Shown: positions 34,975 through 47,520 of the stretch, piece after piece
How the letters are laid out: the number at the start of each line of letters is the position of its first letter
Position numbering within the stretch: position 1 is the stretch's first letter
Assembly: GCA_963921825.1 (NCBI GenBank)
Contig: OY997589.1
Location: forward strand, 47,254,638-47,318,637
From: Erodium maritimum
Lineage: Eukaryota > Streptophyta > Magnoliopsida > Geraniales > Geraniaceae
Direction of reading: 5' to 3'
Length of the DNA stretch: 64,000 nucleotides
The notes under the pieces: model-generated
What the model was told of the DNA's origin: nothing
What the model saw: the letters and a program-made list of their open reading frames with translations, nothing else
The model's database searches: none
Program-made: the position numbers and the translations under genes

Positions 34975-36003
34975 CAGGGCCGGCCCTGAGAATTTGGAGC
35001 CCCAAACGACTCATTTTTTTGAGCCCCTTAATCTCGTTCTTTGACCCAACCAGAGGCGGATCCAGAAATTTTTTCCAGGGTATGTCGCAGGTAATCAGTA
35101 TATATATAAAAAATTAACATTATTTAAATGTATATCTATTACATAATTAAACACGTTAATTCAACAATATCTAGCTTAATCAATTATATCTGAGTAACAT
35201 AATTTAATGTGTAATCAATGATCTATCTATACTCTATTATAACCTCTAAAAACATTTGGAAACATACATCCATGAGTACATCAATCATCATCAAGATTAA
35301 AAGAATAACATCAGCAAATAAGAAGCTCTGTAACCCCAAGAGCTTCAGTACATCCAAGCTCATTGTTGATCAGACAAAAAACGACAAAGGAACACATAAA
35401 CAATAACAGTAGCAGATACAATATGACCTTATACTGATATACATATAGGACTGCTCTGCGGAGAAAAGGCTATGGCTTCATTGGGCCAGTGGCCATGTTT
35501 TTGTGGTGACATTTGAACTACTGATTAGTCAATAGATTTTGTATTAATTAATTACAACAAGTCTTTTGTTAATAGAAAGATTTGGTAATCGATCAATACT
35601 ACAGATTGTGCTCTTTTGATATAATATAACAGAATGAATTTCATGCATTCTTAAAACTTGGGTGCAAACATATGTGTTTGGCCGAAGCGAAAACATACCT
35701 GAGCAAGGATTGATGAGTTCGACCGGCCGCGGGCATTGATGTTTAGAGAGAAGACGAAGTGTTGAGCAGCCAGGAAGCTTCGCCGTTTCACATTCAGCTT
35801 TAGGCGAGAAGAACAAAGGCACACGTCTCTGGTAATTTAGGGAACAAGCTTTTAATTTTGGACTAAAGCCCAAAAGAAAGGGAAAAAAGATACTTTGTTA
35901 CTAAAGCCCAAAAGACAGGTAAAAAAGATACCTCAAATATTTTTGATTTTTTGGACTGAGCCCCAGCCATGGCCTGGGCTGCTTGGCCTCAGGGCCGGCT
36001 CTG
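34975..36003. mobile_element. hAT-type element, 1029 bp, non-autonomous
   Basis: Ends CAGGGCCGGCCCTGAG (left) and CAGAGCCGGCCCTGAG (reverse of right). The 8-bp flanks GTGGCATG (34967-34974) and ATGGCATG (36004-36011) match at 7 of 8, as for hAT insertions. The interior encodes no transposase that I can see. At 35050 the motif CAGAGGCGGATCCAG resembles another hAT-type end, perhaps a nested fragment. Confidence 0.85.
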
Positions 36004-36272
36004 ATGGCATGGTATGTCCTTGTGCCCCACACAAGGAAATGCAAGCTCTTGTTTAGCTTAGCACAAGCTATCACACACCTAACTCATCCAAAACACATGG
36101 AGACCATGCTCCCCACACACGGCTCAACTTTCCTTAAGCAAGAAGGATCAACAATGGAGCTATATGGACGTGGCTTTCATGCATAGAATTCTTATTCAAG
36201 AAGTTAGTTAGTTTAGTAAAAAAATAGCAATAATTACACTTGTTCTTTTAGCCCTTAAGTCTTGTACACGGG

Positions 36273-36284
36273 TAGTATAAATAC
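36273..36284 (+). promoter_or_regulatory. TATA box of the solo LTR
   Basis: TAGTATAAATAC, about 500 bp before the LTR 3' end, followed by transcript-like sequence. It is the best promoter candidate in this LTR, judged by motif only. Confidence 0.5.
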
Positions 36285-36992
36285 CCTTAGATAGTTAATG
36301 TTCAAATCATCTACCCTTTGTATCATCCACACCCTTGTACAATTCACTCCTTGTACAAACCCTAGCATTTGTATTAGTTGTATACCTTAGCACTTGTGTA
36401 ATCCCTTTTCCATATTAATGTCAAGAAGCTCTTGAAGCTCAAGACTCATACCTTGTTCGTGTATCAATCTTGGTGGTTTGGTTCTGTAGTGTTGACAAAG
36501 TTCCCTTGGTGTTATAATGAATGCTTCCGCAGCGCACCGATCTCAAAAGTCCGACTTGGAACCGATCATTCCGAGTACCGAGCGAGCCGAGAGGGGCAAG
36601 ACGAGAGCCGAGTCACGCTTCTCAGGAAGAACACGCGGGACGTCACAGTTGCGCTCCGAGGCGAGACCTCTCGTGCCGTCGCAGAAGGTAGCAGAAAAGG
36701 CTGACTTGAGACAGGTTCGACGAGATTTCCCTGTCCAAGTGCCGGGCGTCCGTGTAAGTGAAGTCAGGACGTGACACAGTACCAATAATATCATTTGGTA
36801 CATATATAAATATTTTTTCCACCTTTTGATGTGTGCAGTTTTTGTTCTATGCTATATGAATGTTAGTAGAACCACGGTGACTACATGCCATACTTGTTCT
36901 CTTTAATTAAAAGGTATAAAATTCTTCCATTTTGGGGAGCTAGACTTCTTCAATTAGCAGAATTATGCTGATTTCTCAGCTTAATAGATATC

Positions 36993-39900
36993 TGTCACGC
37001 CCCAATTTCAGCGAACCGAACTCGGGACGCAAACTTTTAAAAACATGAATACTTGAAACCTGTTTTCAATAAAAGATTTGACATTTCCATTTACTTCTCA
37101 AAATAATAGTATTTACAATACAAAAACGTATCAACAAGTGGACGAGGTACAACATCCGTCACTAGACTCAACAAAATAAAGACCAGGCTCCGCTCCAAGC
37201 TCCACAAGCTTCAAGAGCTAACCTAGTCCATCCGGTGATCAGTACCTGTAGGAAAAGCAGCTAGGGGTGAGCGTTCGCTCACCTCCACGGATAATAGGCT
37301 GGCTACGGCATAAATAACAGATAACGACAGTAACACCAAGGCCAAAACCAACACCAAAACCAAGACCCAAACCCACACCAACTCAAGGACTCAAACTTGT
37401 AAAGTAAAACCGACACAACCAACAATGACCTTCCCCAAAGACACGAACACGGATCAGGCTAGCCGAAGAATGCTCAGAACCTGCCGAGACTCGTATGCGG
37501 TCAGGCCAGCCGAAGAATGCTCGTAACCTGCCGGGACCCGGCCACGGATCAGGCTAGCCGAAGAATGCTCATAACCTCTCGGGATCCGGACACGGAACAG
37601 GCTAGCCGAAGAATGCTCAGAACCTACCGAGGCTCGAGTTTGGTCAGGCCAGCCCAAGAATGCTCGTAACCTGCCAAAATCCACACCACTCCCCGACACA
37701 CAGTCGGTTCGGGCAAACACACCCACAACACAAGCAAGTTCAACAAACCGGCACTCAAGGCCACTAAAGACACCCCAACAGTCAAGACTCGGGTCCAACA
37801 ACCCCACAGGCCATCATGGCCTCCCAAGACACAACCACTTAACACGGGCTCTCATGGCCACCCAAACTCAACAATAAAAACACGGGCTCTCATGGCCACC
37901 CAAACTCAACAATAAATACACGGGCTCTCATGGCCACCCAAACTCAACAATAAATACACGGGCTCTCATGGCCACCCAAACACCAATTCACATAACACGG
38001 GCTCTCATGGCCACCCAAGACAGAAATTAAACAGTCAACCTCCGGGCATGGTCATATGCCTCCAGTAATTCAATTATCGCCAAGTTCTCTATTCCTACGA
38101 CACTACTAAGTGTCACATGCCTTTCCAATCAATACTAAGTTCTCGTAACATGCTTTTCTAATATTTAAATAAACCTAAACAACCCACGACACCCCGGTGT
38201 CACATGCAGTTCTACTGTTAACTTTCCCTAATCAGGGCCGAGATCCGGCTACTTTTCCCTACCTCGTAAGCAACTCCAAAAGCACTCCACTAAACCCGAG
38301 ATGATCGCAGTCACTCGCCGAGCCTCCCTTTGCCTCGGTCCGCAGCACGATCTAAAAGAACACAGAAATAACTCACTTTTAAACTAGTAGGAATAAGCCG
38401 AAAATTAAATGAACTTAACGCCCAAACGTAACCCCGACAATGTCGATAAAGGACCCTTAAAGGCCCGATTCGCCCGACATGGCGAATCTGCCCGGGTTTT
38501 GTAAATTGCTTTCCGGGGCTCCCCCTTCGATCGGAGCCGGACTCTAAATTCAACACGAAGCCCCAAATTAATAACGGTTCCGCCGTTAAGTTAACGGCTA
38601 CGATTTGTCCAGTTTAGATTCGACAGTTGTCGTTTACACTCGAGCGGGATAAAAGTCGGGTCACGACGGATCGGGTTCGAGCACCCGCGCACCGAACCCA
38701 GGTTTGATCTAAACCCAGTTTAAACCCCTTTTTAACTTAAAACTGTCGTTGAACTCCCTTGCTTTAATTAATTCCGTCTTTGATTTTAAAACAAAACGGT
38801 TTCCTTCTGCTCGTTTCCAAACTCGAGATTTTTGGTCCAAAACCCTTAATAAGCCGATCGACTTCGTTTCCCTTTTTCGATTTAATCTTAACTCGAGTCT
38901 AATCTTAACAATCGACTTTCGTTTTAAAACCCGTTAAACTTAACCCGACCTAGTTTTAACGAGAACCATTAAACGTCCGAACGATAAAGATCTAACCTTT
39001 ATTCTAACGCTGATTTTCATTTTAACAATTCAGTTTAGACTCCTCCTTTTCACACTTAAACAGATTCAAAACAAACGTAAAGAACATAATACAATAACTT
39101 AAATTGTTCTTCTTTACAGTTTCAGATCAACCCTTTACAATAAACCTTCAAACAAAACCAGATTCACGTTTTTTGTGTTCTGTTCCTTTCCATTTCGGGA
39201 GCTCCGTTCCATCCCGACCGGATCTGAACGAACTCGGGAACAGGAAAGAAAAAGACGAAGAACGGGATCGGGTTAGGGGCGGCCGACCACCGGCGCCGGT
39301 CGGCCGAGATTCCACGGACCGAGAACTCACCGTAAAGGGGACGGTGGCGGGCGGTGGAGATCGGCGGTGGGAGCGGCGGTGGGGGCGGCCTACAGCTCGG
39401 GTCCGGACGACTCGTCCCGTTCCGGATCTGACGAGCTCGCCGGCGACGGCGGGAGCTCGGGTCGTGTTAGGGCTCGGACGGGGAGATCGGAGACGGAAAG
39501 CGGGGCGGCGGCGCGTTAGGGCTCGGGACGGAACCGGTGGTGGACGGCCGGGTTTTTGGACGGGGACGGGGAAGACGGCGTGGGGAGCTCGGAACGAGGG
39601 TGGCCGGAGCTGGTGGTGGACGGTGGGAGTTCGGTGAGGAAGACGAAGGAGAGAGAGATAGGGAGGTCGGGGACGGTGAAGGCGTGGCTGGCCGGAGCGG
39701 TAACGGGGTCGGGATGGAGGAGGAAGGGATGAGACGAGGGTGGTGACGGCGTGAGGAGCTCGGCCGGAAGTGGTGGACGGGGCTGGTTTCGGCGAGGAAG
39801 ACGAGAGAGGAGAGAGAGAGGAGGGATGGGGGCTGCGCGTTATAACGCTGAAACCCTAATGGTTTCAGCTTATAACCACACGAATTTGGGCCGGCCCAAT

Positions 39901-40057
39901 CGGGCCTCAGACCAGAAAACGGGCTCAAGCCCAAACCGGGTCTGGCCTGGCCTGCCCAGCTTCCATTCCCTTTTTTTTTTGCCACTTGTTTCAAGAACCT
40001 ACCCTAAGGTTTTAGGATTTTATATTAATACCCTAATGAAACGAAGCGGGTTTTACA
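36993..40057 (-). mobile_element. Ty3/gypsy solo LTR (3065 bp), TSD ATATC
   Basis: On + it begins TGTCACGCCCCAATTTCAG and ends GCGGGTTTTACA, with ATATC at 36988-36992 and 40058-40062. It is related to the Tekay-like LTRs through the terminal segment, the GTGAGCGTTCGCTCAC palindrome (37267-37282) and the CATGGCCACCCAA minisatellite (37845-38020, reversed). It also has its own CCGAAGAATGCTC array (about 37460-37670). The open frames at 39104-39994 are low-complexity GC-rich sequence, not genes. Confidence 0.93.
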
Positions 40058-40083
40058 ATATCATTTAGGAGGCTTCTCATGAG

Positions 40084-43000
40084 TTTTTTTTGATATATGA
40101 TTGTTTTATTCATTAGTTTTGGAATAACAAATTACAAAGCTGGGGAAAAATTCCCCAATAACCTCCAACAGACAAAAAACTACCCAAGAAAATAATCATC
40201 TCCTACAAACAGGAGCAAAAGATAAAAAAAGGAGAGCTCAACCAAAGAAAAAGGTTAGAGTCCTCCACTAGAACACCAGACATTTTACAGATGCTGAAAC
40301 TGCAAAGCTGAAGTTTGCAGAAAACTGCATCAATAAACTCAAGCTACTGTCTGAAAACAGCGGAGTTCTTCTGTAACCAGATGTGCCAAAAACACGGATA
40401 TGTCACCTTCACCCAATTTTTCCACCAACTTCGACGATCGAGTCCTCTCCAAGCAAATAAAGATGATATGCAATCTCCCGGCATGATTCAAACAATAGAC
40501 CACCAAGAAAAAATCTTGGACCAAAGCAACCAAGAGTAGTCGGAATGAAGAAAGAGATGGGAGGAGTCCTCAAAAAATCGGTAGCAAAAGCTACACAGCA
40601 TGTCGTTGATGGAGATCCGGATCCCCCGTTCCTATAGAAAAGTCTTGGTAGGGACGGCGTTATGAGCCAACAACTAGACCAAAAAACTATACTTAGGCGG
40701 AAGATTCTTGATCCAAAGAATTCCGGCCCAAGGAACAAGAGAAGGCTCAGAATCCAAAAGCATGAGGAAGGCAGAGGATGTAGAAAAACCAGCTTCCCTC
40801 TGGGACCAAACGACCCGGTCTGAGGAATTCGTCCGGACACAAACCGAACTCAAAAGCTCCATGAGCAAAGCCGAGTCGTCCCACTCACAGGTGAAGAGGA
40901 AGGAACGACGATAATCAATGTGCCAAGAACCAGCAAACCACATCTCACCAATGCGCGACCATTTACCCGTACAAATAAGGTAAAGCCAGGGAAAGTGATA
41001 ACGAAGGGCCACTGCACCAACCCAAACATCCTGCCAGAAACGAATGCGATCTCCACATCAAAGCCTCCAATGCAAACTCTGATTCCCAAAAAGACTCCTG
41101 AAAGAATGAACCTCTGATAGTGCCATAATATGACCGAATAAGAAAGATGAGCCTGGTTTGTCTAGAGCAGTGAGGTAACATTAAGCCAAATCCCAACCAA
41201 ACTTCGCACATAACACCTGCTTTCAAAGAGAGTCCTTCTCCGAGGAAAATCGCCAGAACCACTTAGCCAACAAGTTATTATTTATCCTCTCCAGACCCCG
41301 AATACCTAGACCACCTTCGATCTTGGTTCTACAGACTGTAGACCAACGGACTTTGCAAAACACCCGAGACTAAGCCCTATTATGCCATAATAACCGCCGT
41401 CTCCAAGCTTCCAATTCCCGAATGACACCCATGGGGGCCTTGAATAAGGACATAAAGAAGATAGGCAGCGCAGAAAGAGTGGATTTAATTAGAACTAACC
41501 TTCCAGGCATGGAGCGGTCCTTACTCTTCCAAAGAGCAAGGGAGGCCTTGAATTTTTGCACAACTGGATCCCAAAAGGAGAAACGTCTTGAGTTTGCTCC
41601 CAAGTTAAAACCAAGATACTTTATAGGAAGCGATCCTACCAAGCAACCAAAAGATGAAGCAATAAAGGCAGTAGTGAGGGATCTAGCATTCAGGATAATT
41701 GTAGTGGACTTGCAAAGTTGATTTTAAGCCCCGAGCTGAACTAGAAAGTGAAAAAAGTGCTCTTAAGCCTCAAAAGATCAGTCACTGAACCTCGAACAAA
41801 AAGCAGGGTGTCGTCAGCGAAGTGTAAGTGAGATATAATAGGTATTGAAGAGTCTATATGCACCTCAGAGAATTCCAACCTGATTCCTTCCTCAAGAACC
41901 TGGTGCAACCCCTCTACAGAAATCAAGAAGATAAAAGGCGAGAGGGGGCAACCCTGCCTGATCCCATTAAGTATAGGAAAATCATGACTAGGGGAGCCAT
42001 TCACAAGAACAGCTATAGAGGCCCTGAAGCAAGAAGTCATCCAAGAACACCATTTCTGCCCGAAGTCCATAGCAACCAACACCTCTTCTATATAGTCCCA
42101 AATCACCTTGTCAAAGGCCTTCTCAAAATCGAGTTTGAGAACAATCACTTCCTCACCAGAGTGCCAGACCGAATCAATGACCTCCGAAGCGATCAGAACC
42201 CCATCGACTAACTGTCTACCTGCAACAAAACCTGACTGAGAGTCACTGATAACAACATTTAGAACTTGCCGGAGGAGATTAGAGAGCACTTTGGCAAGAA
42301 TATTGTAGGGGCCTGAGATGAGGCTAATAGGCCTAAAATCCTGAATCCTGTCAGCATTGCGAATCTTGGGGATCAAGGTGAGGAAGGTGGAGTTCAAACC
42401 CTTCCCTATAGTCTTTGAAGCAAAGAAGTCAGAGAAAAACCGAAGCAAGTCCTCTTTATTGATATCCCAGCAAACTTTGTAGAAGAGCATAGAAAACCCA
42501 TCAGGCCCCGTAGCCTTTTCCGAGCCACAATCACAAATAGCAGCATAAATTTCATCATAAGAGAAAGGTTCCTCCAAAAAAGAGGCTTGAACCCAGACAA
42601 ATGAGAAAAGGGGAGTCGAGGAACAAAGACACGAACCCCAGGTGGCCTTGAGAAACGAAGGCTAAAATGCTCAGCTGCATGATTCTTAATGTCAACAGGA
42701 TCCGAAAGAGTAGCCAAGTCTGAACGAAGCTGAAGGATTCTATTTCTGGAAGCCCTTAGATTAGCTATTTTGTGATAAAAACGAGAGCAGTCGTCTCCAT
42801 GCTTGTGCCACTTTAGGCGAGCCTTTTGACTCCAAATACGAGCCAAAACCTTTTGTTTACGGATTAGTGATACCCGAACTAAGGAGCGAGAGAGGCATTC
42901 AGGACCCGACAAGTCCCGGTCGTCAAGAGCTTCATGAAAGGAGTTGATTTCTGCTTCCAAGGCCTCAACCTCCCGATCAACTCTCCCAAAAACTTCTCGG

Positions 43001-43870
43001 TTCCATCTTTGCAGATCAATCCTCAAGATCTTAAGCTTGAACCACAGAACATAACTAGATGAACCTTGGCAACTATACGAACCCCAAAAAGACCGAACAT
43101 CAGTAAGAAAATGCTTGTGCTCGGTCCAAGCGTTAATGAACCTCATGGGTTTAGGACCCCAATTGACGATAGAAGAAGAGAGCGTCAATGGTCTATGATC
43201 CGATAGAGAACGATGGTGGCCATGTTGTGATAAATCACCAAAGAGTAAGAGAGCGGCCGGTATGATCACAAATTGATCAAGACGAGACACCTTCGACCCT
43301 CATCCATACCAAGTGAACTTTGCTCCAAATATATTAAGATCAAAAAGCTCCATGTTCTGCAAAGATTCGGAAAATAGAGCACAATTCAAGGAGGAGGAGG
43401 AAGAGTTCCGACGTTCCTCAGGATTCAGGACCGAGTTGAAATCGCCCCCTGCTATCAGATTATCACCAAACAAAGCTCTGTCCTACAACAGAAGTTCCCA
43501 AAGAGAGCGACGGCCCGATATAGAAGATGGACCGTAAACATTCAAAAGATAAAAAGCAGAGCCTATCGGAATATGCAGATTGAACCAAGCAAGAGCAGTT
43601 CCAAACGGTCTAGAGGAAGAGAGCTGGAACAATGAGGCTTTTCAAGCAGATAAAACACCACCAGACGCTCCCTCGGAGGCAATAAAACAGAACTCCCAAC
43701 CCAAAAATAGGCCATAATCCCTTGAAAAACCAGCTGAAATATCACTGACCTTAGTCTCTTGCAACAATACAAAATCCGGGCGATGAAGAAGAAGCACTCG
43801 CCGTATCTCTCTCCTTTTGTGGGGAGAGTTTGCTCCTCTCACGCTCCATGATAGGAGAGTTGATGTTGTT
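40084..43870 (-). mobile_element. Decayed L1-type LINE, 5'-truncated near ORF2 start
   Basis: The T run at 40084-40091 marks the 3' tail on the reverse strand. Coding homology begins near 43870 with the endonuclease start. I found no target duplication, and the 5' limit is approximate. The sequence is clearly diverged from the other LINEs here (EN start LSWSVRGANSPHKRREI). Confidence 0.75.
40339..43870 (-). pseudogene. LINE ORF2 pseudogene with many frameshifts
   Basis: Fragments in order are: endonuclease N-terminus (SWSVRG, LLQETKVSD; frame ends 43642); endonuclease end and linker (SLSDHRPLTLSS, VNWGPKPMRF; 43290-42406); RT (ATGPDGFSMLFYK, RPISLISGPYNIL, FVAGRQLVDGVLIAS, LKLDFEKAFDKV, GIRQGCPLSPF, FADDTLLFV; 42577-41741); connection region (41642-41370); and C-terminal pieces to about 40409. 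At least five frame changes separate these. All RT motifs are recognisable but the gene is dead. It would have encoded the nicking and reverse-transcribing ORF2 protein. Confidence 0.9.
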
Positions 43871-44551
43871 CTTACATAACAATCTGATGAAGTCTGGACT
43901 ACTATTTGGTTGCTACTTCCCCTTACATAGGAGACCTTTTTATTTCTAATTTTCTTCCGTATATGGTTCATATACATCTGATTTTGTTTTTGTTGATTTA
44001 TTTCTCTTCACTAAACTGAAAATGCATCAAAATTATCAGGTAAAATACTTGTGGCTCCTATTTGAAGAAGTTTGGTGTATCATATAGGGTTCCATCTCAT
44101 AAAAATGGGCCTTCAAACGAAAGAAAAACAACTTCCATGAAGAGCAGCAATTCAGTAGTGGTTGTAGCTGATCAGAATGAAGTGCCCAATGACAACGGTA
44201 ATCTTGACAAGGACCATAGACCAAGTGAGTTTACGGTGGAGGAGTAGGGTCAACGGAAATCTAAGCCCTTCGCACCCACTTCGTTTTCTACTGAATGTGT
44301 GACAAGGAAATGAAAATAGGTTGGAGGTTCTTAGCCAGTCAGCAATTGTTGATAAAAGGAATAGAGTAACTACACCGAAGAAGAATAAGCAGGGACAAGG
44401 CACCCGATCTTGAACTTTTTCATGCGTTATTGGTTATATATTGCTGCACTAGTGAATACTTGTTTATTGATGTTCGGTTCAACTTCGCTTAATGTAACTA
44501 TTTTTTATACCACTATCGTTACTCATATTTTACTTATTTTCCTTTGTTGGA
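43871..44551. other. Unassigned, between LINE and pararetroviral primer site
   Basis: If the pararetrovirus were intact, its first gene would start here on the - strand downstream of the primer site, but no movement- or coat-protein signature is visible. A forward frame at 44062-44247 is unrecognised. Parts could be LINE 5' sequence. Confidence 0.25.
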
Positions 44552-44564
44552 GGCTCTGATACCA
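44552..44564 (-). promoter_or_regulatory. Pararetroviral tRNA-Met primer-binding site
   Basis: On the - strand the site reads TGGTATCAGAGCC, the exact complement of the initiator tRNA-Met 3' end used by Caulimoviridae to prime minus-strand DNA. By convention this would be genome position 1. Confidence 0.8.
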
Positions 44565-45183
44565 TTTTACCCTGTGATACTAAGGTATTATTATAAACTC
44601 TGGATCCCATTGTTTATAACCCTAAAGAGGGAAGGAAAATGAGGTTCTTCCAGACTTTGATTATAATTTTTATAATGGTTGTAATTTTCTTACAGATTCT
44701 GAATATAATTTTTATAATGGTTGTAATGATATATGATATAATACAAGAGATTTCAAGAACACAAGCACAATACTGGAAATTCATTGTTTAAAATGAACAT
44801 CTATAACCTCTACCGTTCCTAGTATCATAACCATAGTTCCAATCTTCATAAAACATAAATAGAAATATTCATCCCAACATACCTTAATAGAGCTTCAAAG
44901 TTCCGGAGTACATACTCAACTGGTCTAGTCTCCCTCCTTCAACTCCATGTCTATGCGGGATGGTACCAGCGCTAGGTGATTGCTCAACGAGACCCTTCGA
45001 GTTTCTATCTTGGATGTGGGTAGAATGATACTAATTATACATTATGGAGATAGAAAACTAAGGTTATGATGAGGGTGGTAAAAGATTATAGATGTAGAAA
45101 GAGAGTTTAGCTAACCATAGAGAGAAACTTCAAAGATGAACTTCTTGGAATTTGCAACTTGGTTTTTACATGGGGATGAGGCT

Positions 45184-45192
45184 CCTTATATA
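45184..45192 (-). promoter_or_regulatory. Pararetroviral TATA box
   Basis: On the - strand the site reads CTATATAAGG. It resembles the full-length-transcript promoters of caulimovirids and lies about 620 bases upstream of the primer site. Start of transcription would be expected near 45155. Confidence 0.65.
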
Positions 45193-45437
45193 GACCTCTT
45201 CATCAACTATTACAATAATGCTTATTACTATTCTTACAATAATGCTCCTTACTATTTTGGCAACTAGTAGGACAATGCATCTTACTACGTTGGCAACTTA
45301 TCACAATAATGGTCTTACAAAGATCCCACTTTTTCTTCCACTTTCTTCTCTTGTACGCATCTTCATTTTCCATCTTTTGCTGAAATTTTGTCTTGTTCAT
45401 TTAGTAAACTTTCATCTTGGGCTCTTGTTATTTCTAT

Positions 45438-45542
45438 GGGCTTGTATGCTTTCTTGTTGGGCTTGTATGATTCCATGTTGGGCTTGAATGTTTCCTTGTT
45501 GGTCTTGAATGCTTCCATGTTGGGCTTGAGTGCTTCCATGTT
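45438..45542 (-). repeat. 21-bp tandem repeats in the viral intergenic region
   Basis: Five units of GGGCTTGAATGCTTCCATGTT with few differences. A second, unrelated array beside the 23-bp one, about 250 bases upstream of the viral TATA box. Confidence 0.9.
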
Positions 45543-45579
45543 GGGCTTCCATTCTTCTTTGGTGATATGATAGTAATAA

Positions 45580-45763
45580 GGTAATATGTTGGGTTTTCAC
45601 CCGGTAATATGTTGGGTTTTCACCCGGTAATACGTTGGGTTTTCTCCCAGTAATACGTTGGGTTTTCACCCGGTAATACGTTGGGGTTTTCACCCAGTAA
45701 TACGTTGGTTTCCCCCCGGTGATACGTTGGGCTTTCACCCGGTGATACGGTGGGCTTTTTCTC
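45580..45763 (-). repeat. 23-bp tandem repeats in the viral intergenic region
   Basis: Eight units of GGTAATACGTTGGGTTTTC followed by ACCC (written on +). They lie just after the viral second gene and upstream of the TATA box in viral orientation. Tandem repeats are known in intergenic regions of some endogenous pararetroviruses; a role as enhancer is inference. Confidence 0.9.
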
Positions 45764-45866
45764 GGTAATACTTTGTGTGTTTTACATTGTTAGGGTGATA
45801 GGATTTGGGCTTTTTCCCTGTTAATAAGGTTTTACGTTGTTCTTACTGAAAAGGGTCAGAGGATTC

Positions 45867-45911
45867 TTATTCTTTTGATATTTTTATTCCTGGGTTAATT
45901 TCTCCCACAAT
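45867..45911 (-). pseudogene. Pararetroviral second gene, 3' end
   Basis: On the - strand, directly after the left Athila-LTR duplication (GGGTC 45912-45916), the frame continues in phase for 14 codons to a TAA (45869-45867). Counting each duplication once, the gene spans 1071 bases, or 357 codons including the stop, with one internal stop. The tandem-repeat part of the viral intergenic region follows. Confidence 0.7.
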
Positions 45912-46576
45912 GGGTCTGATGAGCGTAATTTTGTCATATCTAATTCGACCATTTTCCCCTATATTTTTACCTTGTTTGTGCTCGTTTTTATATTTTTAGC
46001 TATATCAAATAATTGTGCAAAACCTCGTTCTTAGTCGGTATTTTTTATTTGTCAAAATATATTCGTGTTTGGGTCTTGTTTTGTAGGCCGCGAAAAAATG
46101 AAATTATTGGCACAAGAACGAGGCAAATCAGAGCTCAAACGGAGTACATAGGAGCAAAATATCGGAAAAATCATTAAAAGTGGAGGAATGAATCAAAATG
46201 TGCCACGTGTCACGATGACTTGGTCAACGAGCAGCAGCTCAATCCCTCCTCAGCTCTTGTTGCGCGTGATTTCAGTCTTGTGCGCATGAACCTGATATGT
46301 GGGCAGACTTATACATTAAAATAGGCCCATTTTTATCACACTGTGGGTCATATTTGAACCCAATTTCGTCCATTGGCAGCCCAATTCCTAGCCCCTCCTG
46401 CGTGAACTTGAACTTGAAGCAGATTCCTTTTTTCATTTTTTTTTCTCTCCTCTTCGTGTATTTATATATGGGGCGTGAGAAACATAAAAGCACATCAGAA
46501 TTTTTACCTTAAAAATTAATTAAAGCTTTATTTTTCTTTTCTCCTTTCTCTTTATTGTTCTTCGTAGTTCTTCCTT

Positions 46577-47520
46577 GTTTTTTTTTATCAGCAAGGTTTT
46601 TTTTATAGATCCACAAATTCCAAAAGAGAGGAATAAGGGAAGCTGCAAAATGCAGGCGAATTACAAAACTAGATATTTCGATTACATCCAAAATAAGAAA
46701 TAATCAAAATGAAATGAGACCCAAAACAAGTGGGTAATGATTGATACTAGACAGGGCCACGCAAGGCCCAATCAAATGGCCCAAGGCAAGCCAAAGGGCA
46801 AGCTTGGGGAGTCTTCGATACTACGCTCCTCGAGACCAAACAATGACGACGAACCCGATGAACCAAAACCAGCCGCAGGCACCTCCGCCCTCGTCGGAAA
46901 CCACCAGAGCACAAGGCGGTTGAACCAGAGTAAACCTCACCACACAGCACCTTTAAAACCAACGAGTTCCTCCGAACCATCACCTGTAAACGAGGAAGGA
47001 CAGAGCAAAACGCAAGGCTGGAAGGGCACGCCCAATCATCGGAGGCCAACACCTCAGTTGCCAATGATCCCAAAATTGGGGGAGAAGCCAAAAGGACTCC
47101 CGCCCGGACGACAAAAACAGGTACCACACAAATCTTCACCATGGATAAGGGTCGGAAATTCACCACCGGCCATCACCGGAACACTGTCGGCGAGACCCAC
47201 AAGACTCTGAAAAATCAGAGAATGAGGGGTAAAAGAGAGTATGATACCTGAAATTGGGGTGAGGAGAACCCGAAGCACAACACCATAGCGCATGAATAGA
47301 TCTGGAACAAACCATATCTAAAATGAAGGTGGAACCGAGAAAGAGGGAGTCGCGCAAGCCAGCAAGGAAGAGCCTGAAGGAGGGATGGGAACCGGAAAAG
47401 GGGACCACCGACGACTTCCATGGCCAAGGCCACAGATGTCGCCGACGACGACAGAAGGAGGGGAAGAGGGAGCTGTTTTGTCTTAGGGTTTCGAGAGAGA
47501 AAAGGGGGAAGACGAAAGCA
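46577..47520 (-). mobile_element. Non-autonomous LINE-type retroposon, 0.94 kb, 12-bp TSD
   Basis: TAGTTCTTCCTT occurs at 46565-46576 and 47521-47532. On the - strand the 3' end is CCTTGCTGAT followed by A residues (T run 46578-46587). The 5' end is transcript-like (CTCTCTCGAAACCCTAAG). No reverse transcriptase is encoded, and the open frames on both strands (for example 139 codons on -) lack known domains. It resembles the retroposon at 10430-12112 in 5' style and 3' end. Confidence 0.75.

Larger units (their letters stand above)
34650..36775 (+). mobile_element. Solo LTR (about 1.09 kb without its hAT insert), TSD ACAGT
   Basis: Starts TGTCACGCCCCG and ends GGACGTGAC(A), giving inverted TGTCACG/CGTGACA termini. 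ACAGT occurs at 34645-34649 and 36776-36780; the last A of the LTR and the first A of the duplication appear merged. A TATA box near 36277 and downstream transcript-like sequence (CTTGTACAATTCACTCC and similar) put it on the + strand. A hAT element splits it at 34975-36003. No pol domains are present. The superfamily is uncertain. Confidence 0.75.

Noticed and set aside
39104..39994. Pair of long opposite-strand frames (177 and 175 codons)
   Set aside because: GC-rich low-complexity sequence within the solo LTR at 36993-40057; no domain.
44062..44247. 61-codon forward frame as a host exon
   Set aside because: Hydrophilic translation without recognised domain; splice evidence is weak. Left unassigned.
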